A stretch of DNA of 6,291 bases from positions 1 to 6,291 of the forward strand of contig CAMJHI010000146.1 of assembly GCA_946405475.1 (NCBI GenBank). Reading direction: 5' to 3'. This document shows, one piece after another, positions 1-5,109 of the stretch; the first letter of the stretch is position 1, and every line of letters starts with the position of its first letter. Position numbers and translations under genes: made by a program. Origin of the DNA: an uncultured Clostridia bacterium. GTDB taxonomy: Bacteria > Bacillota > Clostridia > Oscillospirales > Acutalibacteraceae. Below the pieces are notes generated by a model. The model did no database searches and was not told the origin of the DNA. It was given only the letters and a program-made list of their open reading frames with translations.

Positions 1-432
1 GTGCAGCGAAGCGCCGCGGCTGAGATTGAACAAAAAGGTTTCTTCACAGTCGCTGATCGTGTGCGCCGTGGCGATGAACGCCCCTTGCGCCGCCTGCTCC
101 AAAAATGCGTAGCGCATTTCGCGGGCGCATTCTTCCAGCCCCAACCCGCTTGCCTTCGCCTGCTTCGGCACGTCGCCGCGGCCGACCGTGAGCGGCACGC
201 CGAGCGTTTCGCACGCGCCGCGCACAAAGGCTTCGTCGCGGTCCGCCTCTTCGCCGCGGATGCCGTGATGGTAATGCGCCGCCGCGATGTGCAGGCGGTA
301 TTCTTCCCGAAGGCTCAGTAAAACATGAAGAAGCGCCATCGAATCCGCCCCGCCGGACAGGGCGACGAGCACTCTGTCACCCGGCAAAAGCATTTGATGA
401 CGCTCTATGGTTTGGACAACTTTATTCTTCAT
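1..432 (-). CDS. tilS: tRNA(Ile)-lysidine synthase TilS, N-terminal part (runs off the left edge)
   Basis: TilS joins lysine to C34 of tRNA-Ile(CAU) using ATP, so that the tRNA reads AUA and is charged with isoleucine; it acts in the cytoplasm. Only the first 144 codons are visible, with no stop before base 1. The N-terminal PP-loop ATPase domain is clear: ALSGGADS at residues 24-31 is the ATP-binding loop, AAHYHHGIRGEEADRDE (51-67) is the following conserved strand-helix, EECAREMRYAFLE (100-112) matches the family EExAR..RY motif, and ATAHTISDCEETFLFNLSRG (121-140) corresponds to the family H-x-x-(D/S)D-x-x-ET segment. The ATG at 432 is supported by GGAG at 446-443, 10 nt upstream. The start lies inside the last codons of dnaB (11-nt overlap), so the two are probably translationally coupled. 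The C-terminal tRNA-binding domains lie outside the window. Confidence 0.93.
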   Translation of the reverse strand, partial: MKNKVVQTIERHQMLLPGDRVLVALSGGADSMALLHVLLSLREEYRLHIAAAHYHHGIRGEEADRDEAFVRGACETLGVPLTVGRGDVPKQAKASGLGLEECAREMRYAFLEQAAQGAFIATAHTISDCEETFLFNLSRGASLH

Positions 433-1810
433 ATCGGGTTTTCTCCGCAGTTGAGAACAAGGTGTATTCGCCGTTCCAGTGCAGGTTGACGGTATCCAGC
501 GGACCGTGGCGGTTTTTGGCGATGATCAGCTCCGCCTCGTTCTTTTTGGCCAGATCCTCTTCGGTGAGCGGCCCGTCCTTTTCACTGATATAGTAAAACG
601 GACGATAGAGCATGAGAACGATGTCGGCGTCCTGCTCGATGGAGCCGGAATCACGCAGGTCGGCCAGCATCGGACGGTGGGACTTGCCGCGCCCCTCGGT
701 CACTCTGGCCAGCTGGGAGCACGCGACGACGGGGATGTTGAGATCCTTCGCCATGAGCTTGAGGTTTCGAGTGATGTCGGAAACCTCCTGCACGCGCTGC
801 GCGCCGTAATCCTTATCGGAACAAAGCAGACCCAGATAGTCGACGATCACACAGTCCACGTCGCGCATGCGGCGGATCTTCGCCTTCATTTCCGGCACGG
901 TGATGCTGGAGGTATCGTCAAAATAGAGCTGACAGTGGTTCAGCGAGCCGACCGCGGCGCCCAGCCGCTGCCAGTCGGCGTCGTCAAATTCGCCGGAACG
1001 CATTTTTTTGACGTCGACCCGCGCTTCGGTGGCGAGCACACGCTCAGCCAGCTGTGCCTTGGTCATTTCCAGCGAAAACATGATCACCTTTTTGCCGCCG
1101 ACGACCGCGACGTTGCGCGCCAGATTGAGCGCGAGGCTCGTTTTGCCCATGCCAGGGCGCGCGCCGATGATGATGAGGTCGGATTTGTTCAGCCCGGAAA
1201 TACATTTATCCAGATAGGAAAAGCCGGTCGGGCAGCCCTTGTGCTTTTCGCGCTCTTCGGGGTTGGAGATGATCTTCAGCCGCTCGAGCACGTCGTTGTT
1301 GATGATATCATCCAGCCGCGAGGGCGCGTCGCTCGCGCGCCCCTGGCGGATGTTGTAGATTTTCTGTTCCGCCGCGTCCAGCAGCAGATCCGCCGAGGTC
1401 GTTTCATCCACGGAGGAATCGATGATCTCACGCGAAGCCGTGATGAGGGAGCGGATGTAGAATTTTTCGCGCACGATCTTGGCGTACGCCTCCACGTTCT
1501 GAACGGAAGGCACCGCCTGCGCCAGTTGGTAAAGGTAGGTCTTGCCGCCGGCGTCGTCGTAGACGCCGTCCTTCTTCAGCCGCTCCAGCACCACCAGCGC
1601 GTCGAGCGGCTGGGCGTTGGCGTCAAGCTCCACCATAATGGCGAAGATCGCCTTATGCTGCGGCAGATAGAAATGATCGGCCTTGACGTGGACCAGAACG
1701 GTCGGCATGCAGCGGGGATCCTTGAGGATGCTGCCGAGCACCGCCTGTTCCGCTTCAAGGCTGTAGGGCATGTTCAGACCGTCATAATTGGTCGCATAAT
1801 CGGGTTCCAC
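422..1810 (-). CDS. dnaB: Replicative DNA helicase DnaB
   Basis: DnaB (DnaC in Bacillus naming) is the hexameric ring helicase that unwinds DNA ahead of the replisome. From the GTG at 1810 the protein is 462 aa, normal for the family. The N-terminal primase-interacting domain begins at MPYSLEAEQAVLGS (residues 14-27) and extends to about 115; a linker follows, then the RecA-like ATPase. Walker A is GARPGMGKTS (216-225), Walker B is CVIVDYLGLL (320-329), and CSQLAR (364-369) and RPMLADLRDSGSIEQDAD (379-396) are the later helicase motifs. AKNRHGP (431-437) carries the Lys/Arg pair that reaches the neighbouring subunit's nucleotide in Bacillus-type DnaB. No intein is present. A GTG at 1819 would give 465 aa, but it lies inside the near-perfect ribosome binding site AAAGGCGGTGA (1826-1816), which is well placed for 1810. 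The gene follows rplI by about 30 nt and overlaps tilS by 11 nt. Confidence 0.96.
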   Translation of the reverse strand: MEPDYATNYDGLNMPYSLEAEQAVLGSILKDPRCMPTVLVHVKADHFYLPQHKAIFAIMVELDANAQPLDALVVLERLKKDGVYDDAGGKTYLYQLAQAVPSVQNVEAYAKIVREKFYIRSLITASREIIDSSVDETTSADLLLDAAEQKIYNIRQGRASDAPSRLDDIINNDVLERLKIISNPEEREKHKGCPTGFSYLDKCISGLNKSDLIIIGARPGMGKTSLALNLARNVAVVGGKKVIMFSLEMTKAQLAERVLATEARVDVKKMRSGEFDDADWQRLGAAVGSLNHCQLYFDDTSSITVPEMKAKIRRMRDVDCVIVDYLGLLCSDKDYGAQRVQEVSDITRNLKLMAKDLNIPVVACSQLARVTEGRGKSHRPMLADLRDSGSIEQDADIVLMLYRPFYYISEKDGPLTEEDLAKKNEAELIIAKNRHGPLDTVNLHWNGEYTLFSTAEKTRYEE

Positions 1811-1815
1811 GCTGT

Positions 1816-1826
1816 TCACCGCCTTT
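1816..1826 (-). promoter_or_regulatory. Ribosome binding site that decides the dnaB start
   Basis: Read on the minus strand this is AAAGGCGGTGA, one mismatch from the ideal AAAGGAGGTGA. GGCGG lies 8 nt before the GTG at 1810, an ideal distance. The other in-frame GTG (1819) is part of this site itself. Only four codons are open upstream of 1819's frame-limiting TGA at 1828-1826, so no further start exists. Confidence 0.7.
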
Positions 1827-1840
1827 CATCCAAATTCAGC

Positions 1841-2271
1841 TCATTCGCTGACCATTACGTAAAGTGACGCGGTCACGCCGTGGTTGAGCTTGACCGTGAC
1901 GGGGAAGGTGCCGAAGGATTTGATATCCTCGACCTCGATCTTTCTTTTATCGAGATCCACGCCGAAATCCGTTTTGATCTGCGCGGCGATCTCCTTGGCG
2001 GTCACGGAGCCGAAGAGCTTGCGGCTCTGGCGGTCACGCGGATGGTTTTGCCCGCCAGCTCGGCGGCGGCAGCCTTGGCGGCGGCCGTTTCGGTCTCGAT
2101 GCGGTATTTTTCGGCCTGTTCCTTGTTTTTCAGTTCCGCCATCGCCTGCGCGTTGGCTTCGGAGGCCAGGTTGCGGGGGAAAAGGTAGTTGCGCGCGTAA
2201 CCGTCGGAGGTGTTGACGAGCTCGCCCTTTTTGCCCAGGCCCTTGACGTCCTGCTTAAGAACAACTTTCAT
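1841..2271 (-). pseudogene. rplI: 50S ribosomal protein L9, split by a frameshift
   Basis: L9 binds 23S rRNA at the base of the L1 stalk and helps keep the reading frame. The N-terminal domain is intact: MKVVLKQDVKGLGKKGELV, then TSDGYARNYLFPRNLA (residues 21-36), which is the rRNA-binding part, then an alanine-rich long helix up to GKTIRVTA (74-81). The frame then runs into a premature TGA (2004-2002) after 89 aa. One frame over, from 2020, the C-terminal domain continues intact: KLFGSVTAKEIAAQI and on to SLYVMVSE, ending at a TGA at 1843-1841. L9 proteins normally have six residues of the type KAGxxG (18 nt) between the two halves; here only 8 nt lie between them, a net loss of 10 nt. Restoring 10 nt gives 146 aa, the usual length. 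The gene may be truly broken, since L9 is dispensable in some bacteria, or this may be a sequencing or assembly error. No clear ribosome binding site precedes the ATG at 2271. Confidence 0.88.
2001..2027 (-). other. Frameshift site in rplI, within a small hairpin
   Basis: On the minus strand GAGCCG and CGGCTC form a perfect 6-bp inverted repeat around a 9-nt loop (CAAGCTCTT). AGAGC-CGCAA-GCTCT is an alternative 5-bp hairpin at the same spot. The reading frame changes inside this structure, between the codon for Ala81 and the AAG codon at 2020-2018. I see no slippery heptamer, so programmed frameshifting is not supported. Confidence 0.6.
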
Positions 2272-2325
2272 GGTAACATGCGATACCGGATCCGCGCCCG
2301 GCGGCGCAGACCGTATCTTTCCTTT

Positions 2326-2353
2326 CGTATAATAAAGGGATTTATTTCAGCAA
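2326..2353 (-). promoter_or_regulatory. Possible weak promoter for rplI-dnaB-tilS
   Basis: On the minus strand TTGCTG (2353-2348) and TATACG (2331-2326) are separated by 16 nt, matching the sigma-A consensus at 3 of 6 and 4 of 6 positions. The -35 box would lie inside the first copy of repeat A. Transcripts would have a leader of about 45-50 nt before the ATG at 2271. The match is weak. Confidence 0.25.
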
Positions 2354-2397
2354 ACGCTGATCGGATCGGGGGTGTGATGCGCGCCGACGCTCAAATC
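2345..2397. repeat. Composite repeat, copy 1 (A-B, uninterrupted)
   Basis: Part A (2345-2376, 32 nt) begins with the 5-bp hairpin TCAGC-AAAC-GCTGA and ends in GGATCGGGGGTGTG. Part B (2377-2397, 21 nt) begins ATGCGCGCCGACG and ends in TCAAATC. A recurs at 2411-2442 with one mismatch (C at 2362 versus T at 2428). B recurs at 2548-2568 with one mismatch (C at 2390 versus A at 2561). Confidence 0.8.
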
Positions 2398-2410
2398 TTT
2401 GTTTGCTTTC

Positions 2411-2568
2411 TTTCAGCAAACGCTGATTGGATCGGGGGTGTGCAGATTGACGAGAGGATTTTTCGCCGGATGAAGCGAAAAACGCAGGCAATACTTGGTG
2501 TATTAACGAGTATTTTCGCAAAATCCAGCGAAAAATCAGCCGTCAGGATGCGCGCCGACGATCAAATC
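2411..2568. repeat. Composite repeat, copy 2 (A and B split by an insert)
   Basis: Part A (2411-2442) and part B (2548-2568) are each 1 mismatch from copy 1 but are separated by 105 bases instead of being contiguous. The simplest reading is that an A-B unit was duplicated in tandem and one copy then received an insertion. A 7-bp inverted repeat, GTTTGCT (2401-2407) with AGCAAAC (2415-2421), spans the start of this copy. Confidence 0.75.
2443..2547. mobile_element. MITE-like palindromic element (105 bases, no coding capacity)
   Basis: This segment interrupts the second A-B repeat. Its ends are imperfect inverted repeats: TTGACG-AGAG-GATTTTTCGC at the left, and on the opposite strand CTGACG-GCT-GATTTTTCGC from the right. 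The core is a 10-bp perfect inverted repeat, GATTTTTCGC (2457-2466) with GCGAAAAATC (2528-2537). Nested within it are GCGAAAA (2475-2481) with TTTTCGC (2513-2519) and AATAC-TTGGT-GTATT (2490-2504), so most of the segment can fold as one long hairpin. No transposase is encoded and no target duplication longer than a single ambiguous G is visible. It could instead be a structured repeat of the REP type; mobility is inferred from the split repeat. Confidence 0.5.
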
Positions 2569-2579
2569 GGTGGTTGCCA

Positions 2580-3206
2580 TTACTTCGTGCCGAAGATGCG
2601 GTCGCCCGCGTCGCCCAGACCGGGCACGATGTAGCCGTGATCGTTGAGCTTGTCGTCGATGGCGCCGATATAGATCTCCACGTCGGGATGCGCTTCGCTC
2701 AGCGCCTTGACGCCCTCGGGCGCGCCGATGAGACCCATGAATTTGATCTCCTTCGGATGACGCTGCTTGATCTGGGAGATCGCGTCGATGGCCGAGCCGC
2801 CGGTGGCAAGCATGGGATCGAGCACGATCACTTCACGCTCCTGAATATCGGCGGGGAGCTTGCAGTAATATTCCACGGGCTTGAGGGTCTCCGGGTCACG
2901 GTAGAGACCGATGTGACCGACTCTGGCGTTGGGCACAAGGGTCAGCACGCCGTCGACCATGCCCAGACCGGCGCGCAGGATCGGCACAAACGCCAGCTTT
3001 TTGCCGGCGATGACCTTGGTGTGCGCCATGGCCACGGGGGTTTTGACGTCACGATCCATCAGCGGCAGGTCGCGCGTTGCTTCAAAGCACATCAGCATGG
3101 CGATCTCGCTGACGAGCTCGCGGAACTGCTTGGAAGTCGTGCGCTCGTCGCGCAGGACGGAAAGCTTGTGTTGAATGAGCGGATGATCCATTTCATGTAC
3201 TGCCAT
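2580..3206 (-). CDS. upp: Uracil phosphoribosyltransferase
   Basis: Upp makes UMP from uracil and PRPP in pyrimidine salvage, in the cytoplasm. The 208-aa product has the length normal for the family. VIVLDPMLATGGSA (residues 126-139) is the PRPP-binding loop of type I phosphoribosyltransferases, GYIVPGLGDAGDRIFGTK (191-208) is the uracil-binding C-terminal region, and VPILRAGLGMVDG (74-86) and the segment around LYRDPETLKPVEYY (101-114) are also characteristic. The ATG at 3206 has the ribosome binding site TAGGAGTG (3220-3213) 8 nt upstream; the frame stays open to 3362, but that extension runs through the palindromic spacer and has no such site. It lies downstream of rpiB across about 208 nt and is probably co-transcribed unless the spacer hides a promoter. 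No classical terminator follows the stop; the first structures downstream belong to the repeat element. Confidence 0.97.
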   Translation of the reverse strand: MAVHEMDHPLIQHKLSVLRDERTTSKQFRELVSEIAMLMCFEATRDLPLMDRDVKTPVAMAHTKVIAGKKLAFVPILRAGLGMVDGVLTLVPNARVGHIGLYRDPETLKPVEYYCKLPADIQEREVIVLDPMLATGGSAIDAISQIKQRHPKEIKFMGLIGAPEGVKALSEAHPDVEIYIGAIDDKLNDHGYIVPGLGDAGDRIFGTK

Positions 3207-3212
3207 TTTGAA

Positions 3213-3220
3213 CACTCCTA
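3213..3220 (-). promoter_or_regulatory. Ribosome binding site that decides the upp start
   Basis: TAGGAGTG on the minus strand, with AGGAG 8 nt before the ATG at 3206. It argues against any longer N-terminus reaching into the spacer. Confidence 0.8.
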
Positions 3221-3393
3221 AGTATAGATTTGCTTCACAAATTTTCGTAATACGCCTGACGGCATTCGATATATTTGCTTTGCAAATTCGATATATCGCA
3301 CTTCGTCCGATTCGAACTGTTCGGCGTTGCCGAACAGGAAAAGCTTGTCCCGTCAGGGACATATCGAGCCGTCCGGCATATCGAATTGCGCAA
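3221..3393. repeat. Cluster of small palindromes between rpiB and upp
   Basis: At least six inverted repeats lie almost end to end: ATTTG-CTTCA-CAAAT (3228-3242); ATTTGC-TTT-GCAAAT (3273-3287); the palindrome CGATATATCG (3289-3298); CTGTTCGGC-GTT-GCCGAACAG (3317-3337, a 9-bp perfect stem); TGTCCC-GTCA-GGGACA (3346-3361); and TTGCGCAA (3386-3393). Between them sit ATTCGATATAT at 3264-3274 and 3286-3296, its inverse ATATCGAAT at 3378-3386, and CATATCGA at 3360-3367 and 3377-3384. None of the hairpins is followed by a clean T-run on the minus strand, so they are poor Rho-independent terminators. The pattern resembles REP-like mosaic repeats; a role in mRNA stability or processing between rpiB and upp is possible but is inference. 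Confidence 0.7.
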
Positions 3394-3414
3394 GCAACCT
3401 ATCGACCAATCGCC

Positions 3415-3855
3415 TTATTGTTTGTCTTCGATGGCCTTGATCAGGTCGATGCGGCGCTGGTGACGCCCGCCCTCGAATTCGGTTTCAAGGAACACGTCGA
3501 CGAGCATGCACGCCAGACCGGGGCCGACCACGCGGCCGCCCATGGCCAGAATGTTGGCGTCGTTGTGAAGACGGGTGTAATACGCGCTGAAATAGTCGGA
3601 ACAGCAGGCGCAGCGAATACCCTTGACCTTGTTGGCCGCCATCGAAATGCCGATGCCGGTGCCGCAGCAGAGGATCGCCTTTTCGTATTCACCGGCGGCG
3701 ACCGCGTTGGCCACCTGCTCGGCAATGACGGGGTAATCGATCGCCTCGCCCGTGAGCGTGCCGAAATCGTGATAAGCGATCCCTTTTTCGTCCAGATGCT
3801 TTTTGATGCTTTCCTTCAGTTCATAGCCGCCGTGATCCGCGCCGAGTGCGATCAT
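3415..3855 (-). CDS. rpiB: Ribose 5-phosphate isomerase B
   Basis: RpiB (LacA/RpiB family) interconverts ribulose 5-phosphate and ribose 5-phosphate in the pentose phosphate pathway. The 146-aa product is full length. ADHGG (residues 6-10) carries the Asp-His pair of the active site. CCGTGIGISMAANKVKGIR (63-81) is the phosphate/anion-hole loop, and Cys64 matches the catalytic base of the E. coli enzyme. RLHNDANILAMGGR (95-108) supplies the His and Asn that open the sugar ring and an Arg for phosphate, and GGRHQRRIDLI (129-139) is the conserved C-terminal phosphate-binding segment. The ATG at 3855 is preceded by AAGGGGAG (3869-3862), and it overlaps the tsaB stop in an ATGA arrangement, so it is likely translationally coupled. 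LacA, the galactose 6-phosphate isomerase subunit, is related, but no lac genes are nearby. Confidence 0.95.
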   Translation of the reverse strand: MIALGADHGGYELKESIKKHLDEKGIAYHDFGTLTGEAIDYPVIAEQVANAVAAGEYEKAILCCGTGIGISMAANKVKGIRCACCSDYFSAYYTRLHNDANILAMGGRVVGPGLACMLVDVFLETEFEGGRHQRRIDLIKAIEDKQ

Positions 3856-4565
3856 GATTGTCTCCCCTTTTCTGATTGTCTTTTTTTCAGCTCCCGCTCC
3901 GCCTGCGGCACACGCAGGTAAACAGGCTTGAGGCTGTCGCCGTCACACGCCTGCCCGGCGGCCTGTTCCGCCGCCAGCGCCACGCCCGAAGCGCGCTGAT
4001 ATTTCAGGTGAGGCGGCGCAAGCAGCACGTCGGCCCCGACCGATTTCAAATAATTATAACATAAATCGGCGCCATCGCCAAGTAGGTAAACCGGTTTTTT
4101 CAAATTTTTCAGCAAATCGGGCAGCTCGCTGATGAGCATCGCCCGATCCTCACACAGCCGGGTCACGCTTTCGCCGCAGGCAAACGCGGCCGTGTAGACC
4201 TGATGGCATCTGGCGTCCATCACACAGCAGACCGAGCAGGGCACGCCGAGAAAGTTGTAGGCCATCCCCTCCAGCGTGGAAACGGCGCGGCACTCTTTGC
4301 CCGCAAACGCCAGCCCCTTCGCCGTGGCTACGCCGATGCGCACCCCCGTGAACGAGCCGGGACCCGCCGCCACGGCGATGACGTCAACGTCGTCCACCGT
4401 CAGCTTCGCGGTATCCAAACAGCTTTTCACCATGGGCAAAAGCGTCTGCGAATGGGTCAGCCCGGCGTTGACGAAGCACTCGCTGACGATTTTGCCGTTT
4501 TCGCTCACCGCGGCCGAAGCGCAGACCGCCGAGCTTTCAATCGCCAAAATTTTCAAGCCGTTCAT
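3852..4565 (-). CDS. tsaB: t6A37 biosynthesis protein TsaB
   Basis: TsaB is the non-catalytic partner of TsaD in the complex (with TsaE) that transfers the threonylcarbamoyl group to A37 of ANN-decoding tRNAs. The 237-aa product has the ASKHA fold start LKILAIESS (residues 4-12), THSQTLLPM (37-45), GPGSFTGVRIGVATAKGLA (68-86), the strongest family signature, and LKPVYLRVPQAERE (212-225), the typical C-terminal motif. The end is lysine/arginine rich. The ATG at 4565 touches the GGGG of its only ribosome binding site, leaving no spacing. TTG at 4556 (codon 4) sits 9 nt after AGGGG and would begin M-K-I-L-A-I like most homologues, so the true start may be 4556. It overlaps tsaE by 29 nt (20 nt from the TTG) and rpiB by 4 nt. 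TsaD is not in the window. Confidence 0.94.
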   Translation of the reverse strand: MNGLKILAIESSAVCASAAVSENGKIVSECFVNAGLTHSQTLLPMVKSCLDTAKLTVDDVDVIAVAAGPGSFTGVRIGVATAKGLAFAGKECRAVSTLEGMAYNFLGVPCSVCCVMDARCHQVYTAAFACGESVTRLCEDRAMLISELPDLLKNLKKPVYLLGDGADLCYNYLKSVGADVLLAPPHLKYQRASGVALAAEQAAGQACDGDSLKPVYLRVPQAERELKKRQSEKGRQS

Positions 4566-4983
4566 CCCCTTCTAACGTAATGATCCGCTGCGTTTGAGTT
4601 TCGCCCGGTTCGATGGTGACAAAGATCGAATGCTCCGGCAAAACGGCTTCGATGTTTTCACTCCATTCCACGGCAAGCACCGCATCATCCTCGGCGTAAT
4701 CGAAAAAGCCGGTGGTGCACAGATCGTCCCACCCGTCGATGCGGTACATATCGAAGTGGCAGAGCATGGGCGAACCCGGGTAGACGTTGACGATGGAAAA
4801 CGTGGGGCTGCTCACGCTGCCCGCAACGCCCAGCCCGCGCGCCAGGCCGCGCACGAAGGCGGTCTTGCCCGCGCCGAGCCCGCCGAAGAACGCAACGACG
4901 TCGCCCCTGTGCAGCAAGGCTGCCAGAAGCTCGCCGATCTGTTCGGTTTGCGCGGCGGAATGAGAAACCAGCGTTTTTTTCAT
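4537..4983 (-). CDS. tsaE: t6A37 biosynthesis ATPase TsaE
   Basis: TsaE is the small P-loop ATPase that resets the TsaB-TsaD complex during t6A formation. The 148-aa product fits the family. Walker A is GGLGAGKT (residues 34-41), SVSSPTFSIVNVY (56-68) is the switch/threonine motif, LCHFDMYRID (74-83) is the Walker B-like H-x-D-x-Y-R segment, and AVEWSEN (104-110) is the conserved E-W motif. The ATG at 4983 has AAAGGGTGA just upstream with 8 nt spacing. The frame is open to 5058, but that part covers the promoter and looks non-coding. It appears to be the first gene of the minus-strand operon, with an extended -10 promoter close upstream, and its end overlaps tsaB. Confidence 0.95.
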   Translation of the reverse strand: MKKTLVSHSAAQTEQIGELLAALLHRGDVVAFFGGLGAGKTAFVRGLARGLGVAGSVSSPTFSIVNVYPGSPMLCHFDMYRIDGWDDLCTTGFFDYAEDDAVLAVEWSENIEAVLPEHSIFVTIEPGETQTQRIITLEGDERLENFGD

Positions 4984-5005
4984 CGTTTTCACCCTTTGAA
5001 ACAGA

Positions 5006-5034
5006 ATTATAGCATAAACCGCCGCGGTAAGAAA
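5006..5034 (-). promoter_or_regulatory. Extended -10 promoter for tsaE-tsaB-rpiB(-upp)
   Basis: On the minus strand TGCTATAAT (5014-5006) is a perfect -10 box with the TGn extension. The -35 position at 17-nt spacing is TTTCTT (5034-5029), which is poor, as is common for extended -10 promoters. Transcription would begin near 5000, leaving a leader of about 15-20 nt that contains the tsaE ribosome binding site. Confidence 0.6.
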
Positions 5035-5042
5035 GTATTTAC

Positions 5043-5071
5043 TTGTGTTTTTTTGCAAAATATATTATAAT
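5043..5071 (+). promoter_or_regulatory. Sigma-A-type promoter for the rodA-like gene
   Basis: TTGTGT (5043-5048) and a perfect TATAAT (5066-5071) are 17 nt apart. The surrounding stretch is strikingly A+T rich against a GC-rich background. The predicted start of transcription, near 5078, gives a leader of about 40 nt. Confidence 0.6.
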
Positions 5072-5091
5072 CCGATTATATATCGGCCGAT
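5072..5091. promoter_or_regulatory. Overlapping palindromes at the predicted rodA transcription start
   Basis: CCGAT-TATAT-ATCGG (5072-5086) is a 5-bp inverted repeat, and ATCGGCCGAT (5082-5091) is a perfect 10-bp palindrome sharing its right arm. Directly after the -10 box this could be an operator or a 5' mRNA hairpin. No regulator is identified and it may be chance. Confidence 0.3.
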
Positions 5092-5100
5092 ACTGCCGTG

Positions 5101-5109
5101 AAAGGAGGG
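5101..5109 (+). promoter_or_regulatory. Strong ribosome binding site that decides the rodA-like start
   Basis: AAAGGAGGG, with GGAGG 9 nt before the GTG at 5118. The frame is open back to 5043, but that part overlaps the promoter and cannot be translated from this transcript. Confidence 0.8.

Larger units (their letters stand above)
2272..2579. other. Repeat-bearing spacer between upp and rplI
   Basis: This 308-base gap holds no convincing gene. From right to left it contains a copy of repeat B, a 105-base palindromic element, repeat A, a short linker, a second contiguous A-B unit, a possible weak promoter for rplI, and a small GC-rich hairpin (GCGCC at 2294-2298 pairing with GGCGC at 2303-2307) in what would be the rplI leader. 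Plus-strand reading frames crossing it have no ribosome binding site and no recognisable product. Confidence 0.7.

Noticed and set aside
479..1867. Long plus-strand open frame (462 codons) opposite dnaB
   Set aside because: It is the antisense shadow of dnaB in GC-rich sequence. The minus-strand protein has all helicase motifs, while this translation is His/Val/Asp-rich with no recognisable domain.
2002..2030. Programmed frameshift in rplI
   Set aside because: There is no slippery heptamer, and the spacing indicates about 10 missing bases rather than a one-base slip at full length.
1880..2216. Two overlapping plus-strand frames opposite rplI
   Set aside because: Both are antisense to the two halves of L9; neither has a ribosome binding site or a family match.
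2345..2568. CRISPR-like array, because of the repeated 32-nt unit
   Set aside because: There are only two copies, with a 34-nt gap partly filled by repeat B, and no further repeats, leader or cas genes.
2278..2634. Plus-strand frame of 118 codons across the upp-rplI spacer
   Set aside because: It runs through the direct repeats and palindromes and into the antisense of upp. Its repeated peptide (SANAD-IGGV) simply reflects the DNA repeat.
3221..3226. TATACT as a -10 box for upp
   Set aside because: A start about 7 nt downstream would leave the ribosome binding site (3220-3213) out of the transcript, and there is no -35 match.
3346..3361. TGTCCC/GGGACA hairpin as a terminator of rpiB
   Set aside because: On the minus strand it is followed by AAGCTTTTCC rather than an immediate T-run, and it is one of several similar palindromes in the cluster.
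3207..3362. Extended N-terminus for Upp
   Set aside because: The extension covers the hairpin cluster, and the ATG at 3206 has a well-spaced TAGGAGTG. Homologues begin at that position.
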